A DNA stretch of 64,000 bases from Niebla homalea (taxonomy: Eukaryota > Ascomycota > Lecanoromycetes > Lecanorales > Ramalinaceae): contig JAHGAU010000005.1 in the NCBI GenBank assembly GCA_019925105.1, positions 1,612,001-1,676,000 on the forward strand, given 5' to 3'. The position numbers and the translations under genes are program-made. Under the pieces are notes generated by a model. It worked only from the letters and a program-made list of their open reading frames with translations. It made no database searches and was not told where the DNA came from. How positions within the stretch are numbered: the first letter of the stretch is position 1; every line of letters begins with the position of its first letter. Positions 1-11,800 of this stretch are shown piece by piece.

Positions 1-1628
1 AGCCCCTCTTTGGAACCTCGAAAATTCGTCTGCGTTACCGGTGCAAAGGATGGCACATTCGCGCCCTCTCCAACCGGAGGATCCGTCCCATGCGGCTTTC
101 CAACAGCTACCTCATTCTCGGGATGATGCTTCTGAGCATCACGAGAGCGCCGCGTGCAACCTGCCTGCACTTTCGCTTGCATCTCCTCTCTAAGCAATTC
201 GACTTGTTTCTTAATTTCCCGCCACAGCTCATATTCGTCCAGATCATCGCCGCCTCCGGTCGCAGTTGGATCTTCAGATCGATTGCCTGCGATGACGATT
301 AGAGTAGCGACAAAGGCCTCTTTCAGGTAGGCAAAGCTGAACTCGTCAGTGATGCCGGCAATGGCTGGACAAAGCTTTTGCGGGAACTTTAATGCAGGCT
401 TGTCCTCCAGCTTCTTTCGCCAGTAGTTGCAATAGAGGATGCGTTCGTCCAGATCAGGAAGTGGGAAGAGATACTTCCTATCAAACCTGCTTGGGCGACT
501 CGAAAGTCCTGGGTCGAGTTGGTCAAGGTGATTGGTGCTTGCTACCATGAATAAGCCGTCATTGTTTTCAAGGCCGTCTACTTCATTGAAGAAGTATGAG
601 CGAGTTCTGGGTGTAACAATGGTGTCGATATCCTCGAAGATCAGGAGGCAAGGCGACATCGCACGCGCCATCGTGAAGACTTGGCGGATGTCGTAAGTGC
701 TCGAGGCCGATTTAATATAGAGCGAAGGGATGGCGAATCCTTGTCGCTGGAAAAGAGAGTGCATCAAGGCTTTAATCGAGATCGTCTTGCCATTTCCAGC
801 TAGATGATGTCAGTCGGGTTCAAGGACACGCTCGAATTTCGAGCGACTTACCAGGTCCATGGAAAATCACTCCTCGCTTCCACGGAACTCCGAGATCCTT
901 GTAGATCTCTCCACTGTCGAAGAATTTGTGCATCAATTCTGTCAGAGTCTTCTTCATGCCTTCATTGAGTATAACATCCTTCCAACTAGCCTTTTCAATC
1001 TCCTTATACAAGGCCTTGCTCCTTGCCCAATACCCATCAAAGACGTAGATGTATTCATCATCATCTGGGTAGGCCCATTTTCCAACAGTCCCGACAAGCT
1101 TGTCGGTGGTGCTGTTTGTGGAAAGGACTGTTTCTCCCTGCCCAGGCTCTTTCAATATATACTGATAGATGCTGTATCCTATCGTGACGGCGTAGAGTAT
1201 GAAGTATTCATTGCCCCATCTGAAATTGTACTTTGCAAACGTCCTTCCTTCACCCAGCCGATCTGGCACTCCGCGACGCTTATCACCAGGGACGTAGCTG
1301 CGGAAGCGTCGGATACACTCGTCCTCGATATCGAGTTCAGCGGAAGCATGGCCATTGGCAGCAAAGGCGAGGAGTGGCACTTGTGAAGCAATGTCAGTAC
1401 CCGACCCGAGCCTATGGGGAGGAAGCTCATACCATTGGAAGCAACTGTAACCGTGAGGTTCAGTTCATTGTAGTGTTCTCGAAGAGCCTTCCGGATCGCT
1501 AAGTCCTCGTCGAAAGCACGGCCGCTATTGATGTCTTCATAGTCATTGTAGACATCATGCTGGTCCTTCGTGTCCACCACAGTGAAGTCTCCCTCATGAG
1601 TCAAACTGAGCAGTCCTGGTGCACGCAT
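1..1628 (-). CDS. BCS1-like AAA+ ATPase, 3' end cut by window edge
   Basis: Likely an AAA+ ATPase of the fungal BCS1-like group. Three exons can be placed: 1433-1628, 852-1379 and 1-799 (continuing off the left edge), with introns 1380-1432 and 800-851, both GT...AG. The spliced frame gives Walker A GPAGNGKT, split by the second intron, Walker B CLLIFEDIDT, and a second region of homology with ASTNHLDQLDPGLSSRPSRF, which holds the sensor-1 Asn and the arginine finger region. The N-terminal 230 residues carry no recognised motif. The C-terminal part after the ATPase domain becomes charged (KKQVELLREEMQAK) and then low in complexity, so little is probably missing. The start at 1628 is the first Met in frame; a further upstream exon is possible. 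Known members are mitochondrial BCS1 relatives, but no transmembrane or import signal is clear here, so location and substrate are unknown. Confidence 0.85.
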
Positions 1629-2885
1629 GCTTGCAACAGATCTGATTGAAGAGAATGATGGGAGGGCTCAGATGTCACTTCGCAGAGACCGTGACAAGGC
1701 AACGCAGAATAAGATGACACACTCAAGTTGTTGTTGGTGGGCAGGCAGCAGGCCTCCTTCGAGGCGCGGTTGGTTTACCTGAAACATGCGCACAGCCCTT
1801 CTTGCAAGGGCTGGGATCCGTCCATCCCATGGACACGTCGTCACAGACGTCCTTGCACATAATGGGTATAGATCTTCTGCGAACGCTTGCCCCTTGGTCC
1901 TCGTGCATGAGTATCAGGCAGGCCTCGATGGTTTAAACATCATTGTCCTGAAAATGGGAAAGAAGAAGAGTCTTGGCGTGTGTAGTATCTCCCCCCAACT
2001 CAAATTTCCCCTGAGATGTCTACCAAGTATCTCACTATGGATGAGTCCGTAAATCAGCAGTACCCGCTTGCTAGAGCGAGCATTTTCATTGATGGAGTCG
2101 TGTACCTTGCAACATGGTATGGAGTACTGCAGTACTGTCCCCCTCCCTCCCCCCTCCGCTCGCATGTCTCAGAACAAGGTTCACGCTACTAAGTGGGTCT
2201 TGTATATAAGCTTTGCGCTAGTATGCTAGCGCTCTATAAATTTACCGGAAATCGATCGCTTTTTTTTGGTGGTGACACCCCCCACTGCTCCACGACCTCA
2301 TGACGAATACCCGTTTTGGGTGGTACGCGCCTTAGCGCCGGTACGGGATCGCGTGTGATGAGATGAGGTTGAATGCCCGTCACAAAAACTGGGACGGCTC
2401 GGCTCTTTGGAATGCAAGCGCGCAGATGATCGCTTTGTGACCAATTCGAATGGTGACGCACTCTCTATGGAGCATGAAGCTGAACGAAACATGTGCGGGT
2501 CCCAGCTCGTGATATTATGATTAAGCTGGCACAATACAGATCCCGCCAGAGGATGTTCGCCACATGAGCAGCGACTCAGCAAAGCATACTAAAGGAGAAT
2601 AAAATCCCTGTGCAAAAGGGATTCCGTATTTCCATACCAATCTAATTTACTCAAAGAACCGAAATAGCTCATTCATGACTCGAATCAGGTCTGGTATTAG
2701 CATGCATTTGCTATCACTGCCACTGCAACCACCGTTGCATGAAGGTACAGACAGATAAGCAGTCTCAAATTCCACTCCAAGTCGCCTTTGTCATCAATCT
2801 GAAGTCTCTTCCGGTCGTGCACGCTTGAGTTGGTGATCTACTCCCACTCCTGACAATCTGTTGCGTGGTAAGTCAGGGCTGGCAC
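1629..2885. other. Intergenic, no gene supported
   Basis: Only short overlapping ORFs without coding character are present. The stretch 2130-2160 is a C-rich run and 2260-2290 has T and C homopolymers. It should hold the promoter of the AAA gene to its left. Confidence 0.5.
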
Positions 2886-3260
2886 TCAGCCATCTCCCCA
2901 CACCCCCTGCGCCTTCCGGAATTCCGCCAACCTCTGCTCCCTCCTATCCTTCTTCTGCTTTATGAACTCGTTGTATCTTCCTTCATAGAACTTGATGGAG
3001 CGTGGTAGGTTTGCCGTGTTTCGCAGCTCATCGAGTCGATCTTGCAACGGGCGGATCTTGTCCTCGTACTTGTCAAAAATTTTTGCCTCCTCAATTCGGT
3101 AGCATGACGGACATAGAGCTGGATTGGAAATGTTGATGGTGTGGACAATCACCGCGACAGGACAAATACCATCGCTTCCTCGTCGCGGACAAAAGTCGAG
3201 TCCTTGACGTTTGCGGTGGTGGCGGCATGCTTGGTGGATGTGATCAATGGCGACGCACAT
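2886..3260 (-). CDS. Small Cys/His-containing hypothetical protein (124 aa)
   Basis: A single-exon ORF from ATG at 3260 to the stop at 2886. The N-terminal half has spaced Cys and His (MCVAIDHIHQACRHHRKR, then CPRRG and later CPSCY), which could bind zinc; the C-terminal half is charged and helical (DKYEDKIRPLQDRLDELR, KQKKDRREQRLAEFRKAQ). This layout, a Cys/His head with a coiled-coil tail, resembles many small uncharacterised proteins of Pezizomycotina. No function is proposed. The competing plus-strand ORFs look like shadows. Whether it is expressed cannot be judged from sequence. Confidence 0.45.
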   Translation of the reverse strand: MCVAIDHIHQACRHHRKRQGLDFCPRRGSDGICPVAVIVHTINISNPALCPSCYRIEEAKIFDKYEDKIRPLQDRLDELRNTANLPRSIKFYEGRYNEFIKQKKDRREQRLAEFRKAQGVWGDG

Positions 3261-3643
3261 GTCGGAGCGAGGGAATGCTTTTCGAGGTCGGATTCAGGTG
3301 GAGGAGCTTTCGGGTCTGATGGATAAGATCATCCGAAAAGGGGACCTTTTGAAGACAATGGCATTGGGTAATGAGCGCCAGACAATGGGATTTGTGTCGG
3401 TCGAATGGCATTGTCTGCATTGTCCAGATACCCTCGTCCTGTCAAGCAGGACAATGAGAATGACACTTGGCTTCAAGACCATGACAAGGGCATTGTTCCT
3501 TATATGTCGCCCTCCTGCAGGCCGATTCAGCCTTTTTCGTTTCTTGATCTCAGTCTTCGCGCGTGAGTCCTGCGGACACAGCTCGATGATTCGTTGAACA
3601 GTAAATTATATATATATATATTTGGTACTCACACAGCGACGCC
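3261..3643. other. Intergenic promoter stretch with a TA repeat
   Basis: Between two divergently oriented genes. A (TA)n tract lies at about 3607-3622, some 20 bases before the ATG at 3644, in the position of an AT-rich leader. Two short ORFs here have no coding character. Confidence 0.4.
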
Positions 3644-4960
3644 ATGCCCTTCGTCAACAAGCTCATCGCGAAAAGCAACCATCTTCCCACTCTCCAGGAA
3701 GAAGACAGAGCCGCTCTCCTTCCCTTGCGAAAGGCCAGCAAACTCAAGCGCGCCACCTCCACCAAGGTCGTCAAACGCGCCTTCAACAACTTCATCCATG
3801 GCGATCCTCGCTTCTCGATCCCGGACATCGGCCTCAACGTCGCTCAAGCCTCTGCTCTGAAATACCTTCTCAGCCTGCCGACGTCTAAACCTCTGCTCTC
3901 CACCACCATCGCCTGGACGGGTCACCCAGTCGCTCGCAAGCAGAAATCCATCTTCCCCACTTCGCAATGTGCGATCCACACCTGGCTGAACCCTGACATG
4001 CTTTGGCATCTGAGCTTCTTGATTACCAAAGAACTTCACTGGCACTCGGACGGACTGTGGGCCATGCCGCCAAAATGCTTGCCGCCAGATGTGAGGGAGA
4101 TGCTGCATGTGACGCTCAAGCCGTTGCTGGGAGTGTTTCATGAGGAGAACGGGCTTCAGAAGTGCTCCGAACTGCCAAATGTGGAGGTCGTCAAGTACCC
4201 ACTCGACGCATTCGAGAGATATGGGAAGGGGAGGGATTGTGTGGCGTGTACGCTTCACCTTGTCTTCCAAAACGAAGCAGCAGTCAGTGCTCTAGCAACA
4301 CTGTGCAAGGGCCGCAAGAAGCACAGGAGGGAGTGGCCGCAGCTTCTGGCTTTCGTGGAGCCGACGGATGTAGAGGCTGAGGAGGACTGTTTCCGACGCT
4401 GGCGACGCGAAGGGAAGGACGTCACGAGGGCGAGGAACCGCGTTCGCCGTTGGAAGGAATGCGGTGGGATGAACAGGACGAGCGAGCAGCAGAACGTCGA
4501 GACGGAGCTTGTCCCGCTGGTGTGGTCGCCCACCCGGGACGCGAAATTCGATCGAGCTTTTGGCGTCGGCAAGGTTGCGACGAAACCTGATGAGGCGGGA
4601 TCGCGGCTGCAGCAAAAACGTATGACAGTTTTGGACTACGTGCTTGACGACCGACAGAATGAGGATGACGAAGAGGGCGAGGAAAACGCAGATGGAGTCT
4701 GTGAGGTCGAATGGGACGATGAATCAATTACCTGGATGGATTCGCCGACACTGGTGGCATCATCTTCTGAAGGCGGATCATCTTCTAAGGACCTGCGACC
4801 CAAGGTTTCGACTACAAATTACATGAGCGACTCCTTCGGGCTCTATGACCCAAGCAAGATGGACCTTGTTAAGGAGGATCGTAATAGCGGTCTGAGGGAC
4901 CACGATCACGGGTCTGTGCCAAGGTCACCACCAAGCTATTGTCATCCGGGAAGTAAATGA
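3644..4960 (+). CDS. Hypothetical protein (438 aa)
   Basis: An uninterrupted ORF from ATG 3644 to stop 4960. Residues 1-220 look globular, rich in Trp, His and Leu (motifs such as WTGHPVARKQK, WLNPDMLWHLSF and HWHSDGLWAMPP). Residues 230-300 are strongly basic (HRREWPQ, RRWRREGKDVTRARNRVRRW). The C-terminal third is acidic and serine-rich (NEDDEEGEENAD, ASSSEGGSSS) and probably disordered. I do not recognise the family. The basic and acidic regions would fit a nuclear protein but that is only inference. Codon use and the absence of competing long ORFs support it as a real gene. It is followed at 5113 by the convergent end of the next gene. Confidence 0.7.
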   Translation: MPFVNKLIAKSNHLPTLQEEDRAALLPLRKASKLKRATSTKVVKRAFNNFIHGDPRFSIPDIGLNVAQASALKYLLSLPTSKPLLSTTIAWTGHPVARKQKSIFPTSQCAIHTWLNPDMLWHLSFLITKELHWHSDGLWAMPPKCLPPDVREMLHVTLKPLLGVFHEENGLQKCSELPNVEVVKYPLDAFERYGKGRDCVACTLHLVFQNEAAVSALATLCKGRKKHRREWPQLLAFVEPTDVEAEEDCFRRWRREGKDVTRARNRVRRWKECGGMNRTSEQQNVETELVPLVWSPTRDAKFDRAFGVGKVATKPDEAGSRLQQKRMTVLDYVLDDRQNEDDEEGEENADGVCEVEWDDESITWMDSPTLVASSSEGGSSSKDLRPKVSTTNYMSDSFGLYDPSKMDLVKEDRNSGLRDHDHGSVPRSPPSYCHPGSK

Positions 4961-5112
4961 AGCATGTGACGTATTGATCAGATCTAATCGCCTTGAAGCG
5001 TCCGAAATTCCTCTACCTTACTGGCTGCAAGGTATCCATAAGTTTCTTGGAAACACCGGAGCTCCTCAAGTAAGAAGGCACAATTGTATGCTTCTCAAAT
5101 GGAAACATTTCT

Positions 5113-7630
5113 TCACTCGCAGTCGTCGTCCGAAGAGCTGATGTTGCCATCGTTGAACTCTGCGTCATCAAAGTCTACATCTTCAACCTCAGGCTGGTCG
5201 AGCTGAACGATCTGATCTATCAGGCCAACCTGTGGACGGAAGACCTGGCTAGCTTGCTTTTGGACTTGGCGCAGAGTCAGAAGCTGACCGTCACCAGCAT
5301 TCTTAGGTATGATGATACTGCTCTCTTGCGGGAAAAATTCTTTGGCGCACTTCGAGGATGATGGTGACGTCAGCAGTAGTTTGAAGAGACCCTCTTGGGA
5401 GTCGGCTTGGGTTATTTGATTGAGTTGCTGGAAGACCAGCTTTATCTCATGCTCGTATTGTTGTTTTTCGAAGAGGGATATACCATCGATAACGCAAAAT
5501 ATCACAAACTCTTGAGGCAATTGCTTGATCAAGGAAACAAACAGCTCCATAAGCAGTGCGACATCCGAGGCGTGAGCGTCAAGCTGTTGATGGAAATCCA
5601 TCTCCAGGACCGCGAGCTCAGACTCGTACATGATGGCCAGAAGTTGGCTGATAAGACTCCGAGCAAGGCCTCGGGGGCCGCTCATGTCATCATGACTAGC
5701 CAGATGCAGTCCACAGAAGAATGAAATGGTGGAGGCCGTGTCCGTATCATTGAGGCTTTGCAGGAGAAACGCTGACACAAGTGACATAGGAGACACGTGC
5801 TCTCGTCCCTCGGCGTTTCCATTAACGACCACTATAGAGGATGCATCAGTGGTCAGCCACGCCTGAAATGCTTTGTTGTGTAGAAGCCAATTGCCTCTGC
5901 TCTGGGAGTTGGTTTTCAATCGTTTGCCCTGTCGAATCACGCTTTGGATGTCTTGAGACACCGTGAGAATGTCTGCTGGAAACACAGCCCCCAGCTTCAC
6001 TGACGAATTATTCAGATACTGCGGCGTCATCGTCGGTTGCATCATGCTTTGGGGTACAATTGGCTGATGGAAAGACGTCTGTGTAAATTTGATGGCTTGC
6101 AACTCATCCTGTAGAGCTAGCATCTTCGCATTCTGCTTTTTGACACCTTTTTCGGCCTTACCTCGAAGCCGGGCCTCCCTCTTCCATCTCCCTGTTTCTG
6201 TGATTAGCGATGTTTACAGCTATATGCAGGGTGTCAACAAGGCCCACATTCCGCATTCCTTAATTGATCCTGAAGCAAGATTACCATGCCAGCAGGAGCT
6301 TCGCTCATCCTCGCTCGTATCTCAGCCATGCCCTCACCGAGTAGGTTTACTGTGGGATATATGTTGGCGGCTATCTTCTCTGTGTTCGATGTGCTGGCTC
6401 TGATGCCCCTTAATTCAGTCTGGCTGATGTCAGTTGCATCGCGAAGGGCCCTGACGTTCTGATCTATCTCCGCGACGTTCTGATCTGTCCTGACAATTGC
6501 CTTGTTCCGTAATATTGTGGCTCTATTAAAGAGGAGCTCCATCTGTGATTCCATTTCTTTGAGATTTGTGTCAGTTGGTTTATTGCCGAGCGGCTGGGAC
6601 AGGGCAGTCCCCATCTTCCTCCCTAGTTGAATTAGATGATTTAATAGGGGCACAGCGTTCAACGTGTCTTACAGATTGACGTTTCTACCAGATAGCCAAT
6701 CATGCCCTCCACCGCTGACAATATTGCGAGATACAGTTCAGTAGCAGCGTCCAGTAGTGCAGGGTCATTCGGATAGTCCTCCAGGCAACTCTCAGCCTTT
6801 CTGACGATTTCTGGAATCTTGCGAAAGGCCTCGAAAACATAGAGCCTCTTCTCTCGCATACGGTGGGCAATCTAGGATGGCGTCAGTGACCTTCGTTCAT
6901 ACGTGCCAGAATAGCCCACATTGAAAGCGATCTTCAAGCCACCGCACAAGGCTGAAGTGTAATTGCCATTCGGAATGAGTTCAAGAAACTGAGGCATGGC
7001 TGGCGCGGCCTTCTGTACGGCTCTGCCGGTTCGCTTGAAAGGGTTCCGTTTTCCTTCCGCTTTGCATCTGACCTCGGCGTCATCTGCACATCTGAAGACC
7101 TCGTCCCAATTGTGGGTCTTTCGGAGGTCGAATCCTTCAGGTAGAAGCTCTCCGCCCTTGGTGATATGTTTGTATGTGTCGATCACCCTGCTGAAATGAT
7201 CTGTGCGCGCTCTTACGTCTATTTGCCTTCCAATTGTGAACAAGAATGCTAACACCGAATAGCGCTAATTGAAGTCGAGAAGACGGTTCCTGTCTTACCT
7301 TTGAGCGATCTTGGGGTTCATCCCTACACGTTGGTCTTCGTATGAAAGTGTCTTGCTGGGCTGGGAACTTGACATGTTGCCCCGATTCTTGACCAGAAGT
7401 CCTGGATGGTGCTCGAAACCCTTCTCGTAAACGAATGATGTCGCGACGTTAATCCCTGTGTCTGATGAGACATGGGCTGTCTCTGAGGAGGCTAACAACA
7501 GTTGATCTTCAACTTTGAGGCTCGCTTCGTACATGGCAACCGCTGTCATCGATGATGCCGCTGGACTTGGCCAAGAAGATTGAGTTGAATCTGTGGCTTC
7601 CATCTTGAGCCCGCACTGCGACAATGCCAA
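5113..7630 (-). CDS. DUF7708-type STAND-like protein (about 763 aa, 5 exons)
   Basis: Exons placed: 7299-7630, 6920-7226, 6673-6871, about 6248-6622, and 5113 to about 6191; the phases add up to 764 codons. The fourth junction has two equivalent donors (6247 or 6238) and two acceptors. The first half matches the fungal DUF7708 domain: FKRTGRAVQKAAPAMPQFLE, LIPNGNYTSALCGGLKIAF, then AHRMREKRLYVFEAFRKIP and the Leu-rich block ending GMIGYLVE. Coiled-coil-like segments follow. The last exon has the region that occupies the NTPase position in these proteins (FQAWLTTDASSIVVVNGNA, ISFFCGLHLASHD, GPRGLARSLISQLL, FVIFCVIDGIS) but no intact P-loop, which is usual for this family. It ends in an acidic tail (EVEDVDFDDAEFNDG). 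DUF7708 proteins often head fungal NLR-like receptors; here no NACHT or repeat domain follows. Function unknown. Confidence 0.75.
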
Positions 7631-8864
7631 AGGTGGGTTATTTCATCAGACAGCAGGGGGAAGTCGTAGCTTCACCATGAAAGGCGCAGGAAGAGGTGTC
7701 AATAGGTAAATGATCATAGGTCGAGTTCATGTACTTTGAGGCTGTGATCTGATATCATTCAGTTCCAAGGCAAGATCTTCATGGTTAGTGCTTACAATTC
7801 GAGTCCTCATGGCTACCACAAGCCCCGTGCCGCCTGTAGGGGAAAAGCGCACCAGTCATGCAAGCTAATGCACGATTCCTGACGAACAGACACTACGCTG
7901 ACAGACCCCAACTGGATCATGGATGATCAAACCCATTCTTGGAAAGTTCCATGAAGCCATCATTCCATCTCAAGGTGTCTACTGCAATGTCAACATGAAT
8001 TGATTCAGATCCGTATGTTATACGTGGGTAGCTCGCCTGGCGCAGGAGAAAGGAGTCGAGCCAGTCGAGGCCTGAAAAGTCATGAAACACTCTAGGCCGC
8101 AATCGGACTTATCTGACTAGTGTAGGATGTTGCTTTTGCCACGCTGAGCACTTTGTATGACCTCTGTTCAGCCTGATGTTACTCTTATGGACGATCTTCG
8201 GGCTCGGTCCCATTGCAACCTGCGCGATAAGCATCAAGGAGGTGCGGATGAGAGAATGACTGGCTTTTCCCTGTCTTTTTGCCAACCACAAAATTGGCGG
8301 TGAGTCGGCTGAGATTGTCCAGTTCTTTCCGGCTTGTTATGCAGGGGGGGCTTGGCGGCTGACCGGGCGCCGCACCTAGCGATGCTACAAGCCTACAATA
8401 CTTGCCCAATCCGCCTCTTCTGGATATCTCCTTGTTTTCTTAACATACAAGTGGCCTGGCGCCAGCACTTCTGCTGCATATTTCCTACGAAAGTAGTCCA
8501 TGAGTAAGTCATCGCTACCAGAAGGAGCTGGAGCTCGCCTGAGCCTTCTTCGAGTGCTGCACTCAATTCATTCGTTGAAGCACTACACAAAGCTACAGGC
8601 TGAGCGATCCTCGACAAAGTTCTTGTGTACTCGTGAGACTTGAAACCCGATACCGGGCTTGGATGATACTTTGCTAGAATAGCAAGCAAGATATTGGTCG
8701 CGACCCAAGAAGCTCTCTGACCATTGATGCAATCCTTGTACCAGTACGAAACATATTCACCAATACCAACATCCGGGGGCCAGGTCTTACCACCGGTAGG
8801 ATAAATTGACTGCGTTGACATTAAAATCTGAATTGTCCATCGAAGGCAGATCGCGACGCCCAAA
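7631..8864. other. Intergenic, no gene supported
   Basis: Contains only short minus-strand ORFs. The longest (169 codons, 8393-8902) overlaps the start of the next gene and has no recognisable domain, so I do not call it. It may include eroded coding sequence. Confidence 0.4.
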
Positions 8865-11800
8865 ATGGGTGCTAATGGCAAGACAGCTGGGAATGTGGAC
8901 AATGGACACTCCGACGTGCCTCAAAAGCTCAGCGAAGACCGTCAGAGCCCGTTAAGACAACCCAATGGGCCAAACCCTGCTTCTTCAACCAAGACTAAGC
9001 CTTCATCGAAATCGGACGGCTCTAAAATAGAAGATGACACCGAGGGCACCGTTCAGAACGCCACCAGTGAGCCAGACAATCCCGGCTTGAAATCGCCGAC
9101 CAGCAACACCTTCGAGTCTACTGACGCAGACCTAACGACTAGCCAAAGAGAAGCAGAAGCAAGTGCGAGCAAGGCGTCCGAGATGGACGTAATGAATGAC
9201 ACTGGTGAACATGTCAAATCGGACCAGGACCCTCCACCGGACCAACGCGCTAAGGACGTGGCAGAGAAATTCGCAGACCTGAATGCTTACTTCGTGCTGA
9301 TGGCAGAGCGACTTGCTTCACTGGAAACAAGACTGAACGAGGCTTCAAGCAAAACGTCCGAGAAATCTGCAGTATCGGAACCTAACAAGAGAGTCCCAGC
9401 CATCCCAATCCTTAAAAGGGTAAAGCATGGCCGGTTCAAGAACAAAGTGAAGGATGAAAGGCCCTTCGCCATTGAGGCCTTGGTCGGGGAAGTCAAGTAT
9501 TACTACCAGCGAGTTGGGGAACAGAGCTCTGCCGCCAGGGTCGCAGATTATAATGACATAGTTGGGTTGGGCGAGCCAGGCTCCAATAATCAAGCCGCTC
9601 TAGGTGTAGTCCAGCAAAGAGAGTCCGTGTCGCGGATACGCATCAATTCGGCCCCAATAATCAGCATCTTAGCTCGGATGAGAGACCACAATTGGAGTAC
9701 TGAGCCGTGTGTTTTTCTCCATCCCTTCAAGTTGTTCGTCCGGCTATACGACCAGATTATGGCCGCCATGGAGAAATTAGAGGCGGATTGGGGTGCGATA
9801 GCCAGATCATCGCCTGCTGCAATAGAGGAAAGTGACCTTAGACCATTGGATAAACATTCAAAAGTACGTCTCGCTATCTATCTCTCTTGTCATCTTCATC
9901 CTCGCTTGATCCAGGGTCCTCTGAAAGCGCATTACCATTGATCCATCGACTATCATGACACGACGGACGAGCAGAACTATCTGACCTTCAAGCAGGATGA
10001 TAAGGAGCACTTGAAGACTCAGAAAGGTCAGCCAGCCAAGGCCTCGGCAGGTTCTATGGGCGAAAAAGACGATACCAAAGACGATACCAAAGACAAGGAA
10101 GCAGAGATCGAATCTGAGGACTTATCAAACAGCCTTGAAGCGTACCGTGACTTTCAATGCCTTGTTCAATTCATGACCCAGGAGATTGAACCTGTGTTGA
10201 AAAGCGTCAATGATCTTAAGCAACGCCGAATAGAATTCAAGAATCTGTGGTATTTGTTCAAGCCAGGGTGCGATGTTTTCATTCCTCTCACACGAGTGGC
10301 CGGCTCGAAGGGTAGAGAGGCTGCCGATGGGACTAATTCCTCCGCGCCAGGAGCTACTGTTCCGGAGCGAAGTAGCCCTTCAAGGTACCAGGAGCATTGG
10401 CGAGTGAGGAGCTTTGGTGGTGGTCGACACAACTTATCCGCTGACGATAGTGATGACGATGTCTCCATTCAGGACCAGAAAAGCAATCCTTTCAGGCTAT
10501 CCTGTTATTACATCGACTTTAACGGGTCCAAGTTCACGCCTGTCATTCACACTTTCAGGATAAAACCTTATGATGGTGAGCGGGAAATAACGTCTCTAGA
10601 AGTCTATCCAAGCCGTTTCATGCAGGATGCCATCGAAGTCAGATCGAAGTTGCACAAGCGAGGCGAGAAGTTCCGGCAATTTTCTACGTTTCAACACAGG
10701 AACTATAAGGGCTCGACTTTAACTTGTCAGCCTTGTGGCTGCACAGTGTTTGCTGATGACGCACCAAAAGCTCCCGAATACATCGACAGCGCTGTTGTTG
10801 TAGACTTCAGGGAGGCGATTGGGGACGACAATGGCTGGCTACACGACTCAAGTTGGCTCACATACGTCGAGGAACCTAGAGAAGTCCGGGATGAGGTTTT
10901 CGTCTCTATCTGGAAAGACAAAGCATTAAAAGAGCTAGACGAGAAGGTCCTGGACATCGTCAGCGATGACCACGTCTCAGACGCGGAGTTGACGCAGCAG
11001 TACGACTCCAACCACCCTTTGCTACGCAAGGACCCCGATCCGGCCTTCACCGAGGGTAGTGGTCTTCGTGAAGAGGAACTGGTGCTCCTTCCAGCCCGTC
11101 TTCTGGCTTTTGTCTTCCGAAACAGAAAATTTGGTGAGTGAGTGTGGTCCAATGGACAAGCATCGTATTGATGACATCAGCTGCTCTGAACATCGATCAT
11201 ATCACACCTGCACGAAAATTCAAGGGTGGATGGAACGACCTAAAGTTGCCCCTTGGTCACAAGGAGATGCTGAAGTCTTTAGTGCAGACCCATCTATATG
11301 AAAAGCAACTAAAGCCCGTGAACGACAGGGAGAATCGTGACTTCGACCTTGTTCGCGGGAAAGGTACGTGGAGTCGACTGAGGAGGTCTGCAGCTTATTG
11401 ACAGGCCACCATAGGACAGGGTTTGGTGATATTACTTCACGGTGTCCCGTAAGCTACTATTCCAGAATGATCTCCACCCCATATCTGGAGGGTCCTTAGC
11501 AGGCCCCAGAAACCCCCCTCTTCCCATCATCGTCGTCTTCCGTCCGAGTTTTCTTGACAGGGTATGCTAATGTTGTGTGTTTTTAAAGGGGGGTCGGTAA
11601 GACCTCTACAGCAGGTAAGTGACGGCCTCGCAAGTATAAAGATGAAAGCTGAGACAATTCCATAGAATGTGTTGCGGAGTCTAATGGAAAGCCTCTCTTT
11701 CCAATTACTTGCGGTACGTATTCTATACGGCGATACCTGCCAATCCAGCTTATGTAGACTCTAGGGGATCTTGGTCTCACTGCGGAGTCGGTCGAGAGAG

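Noticed and set aside
8393..8902. Minus-strand ORF of 169 codons
   Set aside because: Overlaps the start of the AAA gene, no domain, no neighbouring exon with coding character.
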